From Echiichthys vipera (taxonomy: Eukaryota > Chordata > Actinopteri > Perciformes > Trachinidae), in NCBI GenBank assembly GCA_963691815.1, contig OY829667.1:10320821-10384820 (forward strand): DNA of 64,000 bases, written 5' to 3'. The notes beneath the pieces are model-generated. The model saw nothing but the letters and a program-made list of their open reading frames with translations. It did not search any database and was not told where the DNA came from. The first letter of the stretch is position 1. Every line of letters begins with the position of its first letter. Below are positions 61,302-64,000 of the stretch, one piece after another. The translations under genes were made by a program, and so were the position numbers.

Positions 61302-63581
61302 TTTCACATAACATATCTGTTTTCCTCCATGACGAAAGAGCCTTTTTTTTTTCCCCTACATGCTTGCAAGTGAACATAGCAATGTTGAGTCAAAAACATA
61401 CTATAATAAATTCTAGGTATGGGCATATTTAAAAAAAGGTTAACATGGCCTGTGCGAAGGACTGGTCCATTTCCCATTATGTCACAAACTATACCAACTT
61501 TAAATCTGGAAATATAGTCGCTTGGTAATGGAGCTAGAAGAAATGCAGAAAGAAAGAGAGCAGAAATATTATGTGATATTTGGAGTTATCCTAGGAAATG
61601 TGTAAATAGAGTAGACAAGACAGTAAAAGTATAAAATAATATATTTAAAAGAACACATAAAAAAAGTATCCTGGTTGTATTTCATCATATTCTTTTTAAT
61701 TTTTTTTTAGAGATTATATTTTTGGGCTTTTATTTCCTTGCTGCTGAAGAGTGATGGAAAAGGGGGAAGATAGTGGTATGGCTATCAGTAAAGGGCCACA
61801 GATCAGATTTGAACCCATGCCACTGCCAACGAAGCCTGTTTCCTCATATTCTTCTGAAGTGTTAAATTACGACATCAATATGTTCCAGTATGAAAACACT
61901 ATATTTAATAAATGCAGTAGCTCCTTTCTTTCTTGGCTTTTTTCTAACTCTGTACTTCCAGCCCCTTGCATGGACCCAGGGTTGATTCAGGGGGCCCCTC
62001 GAACCAGAGTCCATCGCCATTTTAGGTTTGTTTAAACTGAACCATGCATGTCACCTGAAATAGGAGTGAAAAAACCACACACCTGTAAAGTTTTGCGACT
62101 GTGTCTTGCATGCTAGTATAACTATTGCTGCTGACAAAATATGCCTGCAGACATAAACACCTGGCTAAGTCCTCAAATCCACTTTTGTGGTAGCTCTCAC
62201 TACAGTAGCCGTGTCCAGGTGATACGATCAAGATTCTGTTTCTGTTTTGCCTATTTCAAATGTAAAATTACTCCCGAGAAGCATTTAAGCGCATACCATT
62301 CGGTTCTTTCTTACCCGGTTGCCGGTTGTAGGTGTTTCCAGTCTTTTCTAGGAGCATTTAACTCTGCATCACCGATAACGCCCCTTGGAAAGTGAAAATT
62401 AACTGAGGGGGTCCACTCCAGACTTGTGCGATTAGTCTGGTGATTCCAGGATAGATGGATGGATTAACCAATGTAAAATTGTAGTTGGCAGCAACAGTGT
62501 TTGCTCCAGGTCTAATGGTGTTGACTGAAACTATTCTCGATCACAACAATATGCTGCGTTTGTTAACTTTAAAAATTTGGATCAAACTCCCTCCTTAACA
62601 CACAATCCACTACTGCAACAATCCAATTTTTGTTTACATATATTTTGTTTATATTATATATTTTTGTTTATAAATGTTTATTTGTAATTGTGTGACATTT
62701 CCTGACAAACACTTGGATACAAAAAGATCTTATGACTGACATAACTGCCTATGACAAGCTAGAGAAAATATTCTTATAAATTAAATGTAAGACTTTGTTG
62801 AACATAATTTTCACAGTGAGTTTTCCAGTCCACAGCCTTCATACGAAGCCAGTGATCTTGTCATGCAAAATGATTTGAATATCCTTTCTATTCCGGTAGT
62901 GGAGCAGGTTAAAGCTGAACTTTAATGTTAGGTTAAAACTTAACATCAGGTTTGTTTGGTCTATGAATAGTTTATTATCAAGTGTCATTGAAATACTATG
63001 TTTGTGTTCGGTTTTACTTGTTCTTTCTTAAAATGCAGTGACCATCAATCATGCTGTTCTATTTTAAAGTGTATTATTAAGATGCAGCTTTTAGTTTCAG
63101 TGACGTGTTTGGCTGCGTAGTCTCTCCCTGTGTTGTTTTTGCATCGCACCTCCTCCCAGAGAATACTTGTGAATCAAACTGTTGATGAGCTTGTGACTTG
63201 GGTATCAATTCATGGTAAATTTGTTTTGTTTTGTTTTAGAAGAGACAATGAACCAATTCAAAACGTTTATAACGAGGGTTTCCTTCTTCTTCCAGTAAGG
63301 CCGTTGTGAATCAAAGCATTGTGGGTTTTCATAATTCAAACAAGGAAATAATGATATGACTCATAAATATAACCACAGCAATGATGCAGCAGTTTAACAT
63401 GACCTTACAGTAGGCATATTGTACTCCTACCAAGATATACCTGATGCCTTTGTTGGAGTACATTTGTGAGTATAATCTGGAAATAAGATGTACAATGTAT
63501 TTAAATAAAACTTGACACAGTGTGTGTATGCATTTGTGTTACATTACCATGTTTCTCCTACCTTCGACTTCTGAGCTGGCA
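61302..63581. other. DNA between the two duplicated segments
   Basis: No convincing exon. A decayed SINE-like piece (AAAGGGCCACAGATCAGATT) is at about 61715-61835. A stretch near 62079 resembles 36577. The rest is AT-rich and unrecognised. Confidence 0.4.
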
Positions 63582-64000
63582 GCACTGTGGAAATACTTAA
63601 AGAGAGAGTTAAGGGCAGGATCAAACGTGGGACATAAAAAAAAATCATGGATTCAGCTTTTGTTTTGTTGAAATTACTTGCTGTTCACTTCTTTCCAACC
63701 CAGGCCTGCTGATGGTGTTAAGTGCTGATATTTCTAGGAAAGATAAAATTGAAGTAATTGATATCGCTTGTTTTTCACTTTATTTGGAAATTAAAGTCAA
63801 TACAAAAGAAGGTTTAAAAATATGAAAAAATTACAAATTAAAGTTCACTACAATTACTGGAAAGTATCTGTATGTAATAAATAAAATTGAACATTCAACA
63901 GTTCTGATGTACGTGTCAAATTCTGTTGAAAAGACAGATACCAGAGATGAGCATCCAGAATATCTGGATCTACAGCATAGTTACTCACCAGTGTGGTGTG
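63582..64000. repeat. Duplicated segment, copy 2 (runs off the window)
   Basis: Partner of 60907-61301. Similarity continues to the last base, so the duplication unit is longer than can be seen here. Copy 2 has an insertion near 63890-63910 relative to copy 1. Confidence 0.9.

Noticed and set aside
61185..61420. Exon of a second mucin gene in the duplicated segment
   Set aside because: A donor-like CACTG|GTGAGT is present on the minus strand, but the frames before it stop quickly and show no mucin or SEA similarity.

Overview
The window is vertebrate genomic DNA and almost certainly from a teleost fish. The genes have many exons with GT-AG introns, the encoded proteins match vertebrate families, and the introns are full of fish-type mobile DNA (a Tc1 element with long inverted repeats, tRNA-derived SINEs, TTAA-flanked MITEs and a LINE 3' end). 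It is not bacterial: there are no operons, and most short open frames are noise in introns or repeats. I rebuilt exons by eye from reading frame, splice sites and recalled family sequences; no alignment was run.

Layout. 1-4697: intergenic, with one MITE. 4698-12503 (minus): a complete coronin-1B-like gene, ten coding exons, 509 aa. Its third intron in coding order holds a patchwork of copied local DNA, including a 5'-truncated copy of the tRNA gene that sits intact at 16715. 12504-21814: 5' flanks, a LINE relic, a functional-looking intron-bearing tRNA-Arg(TCT) and assorted repeats. 21852-34341 (plus): osbp (oxysterol-binding protein 1), 15 coding exons plus a possible GC-AG mini-exon, with a broken Tc1 transposon in the intron after exon 9. 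37945-41650 (plus): acy3 (aminoacylase-3/aspartoacylase family), six coding exons with a complete active site but an in-frame TGA at a position that is cysteine in relatives. 43665-48479 (minus): cldnd1, four exons, 252 aa, convergent with acy3. 49236-50050: a minisatellite. 51883-59628 (minus): a mucin-like gene of about 1793 aa with a signal peptide, about 1600 residues of Ala-Pro-Thr-Thr-Ala repeats, one SEA domain and a C-terminus that looks like a GPI-anchor signal. 59629-64000: 5' flank of the mucin gene, containing part of a duplication that runs off the window.

The genes do not form a pathway. Coronin acts on cortical actin, osbp exchanges sterol and PI4P at ER-Golgi contacts, acy3 deacylates N-acetyl amino acids, cldnd1 is a four-pass membrane protein and the mucin is a surface or secreted glycoprotein. 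CORO1B, ACY3 and OSBP all lie on human chromosome 11q12-q13, so part of the order may be old synteny.

Most worth a second look: the SEA/GPI mucin with a perfectly phased 15-bp repeat array, the TGA inside acy3, and the patchwork insertion in the coronin intron.
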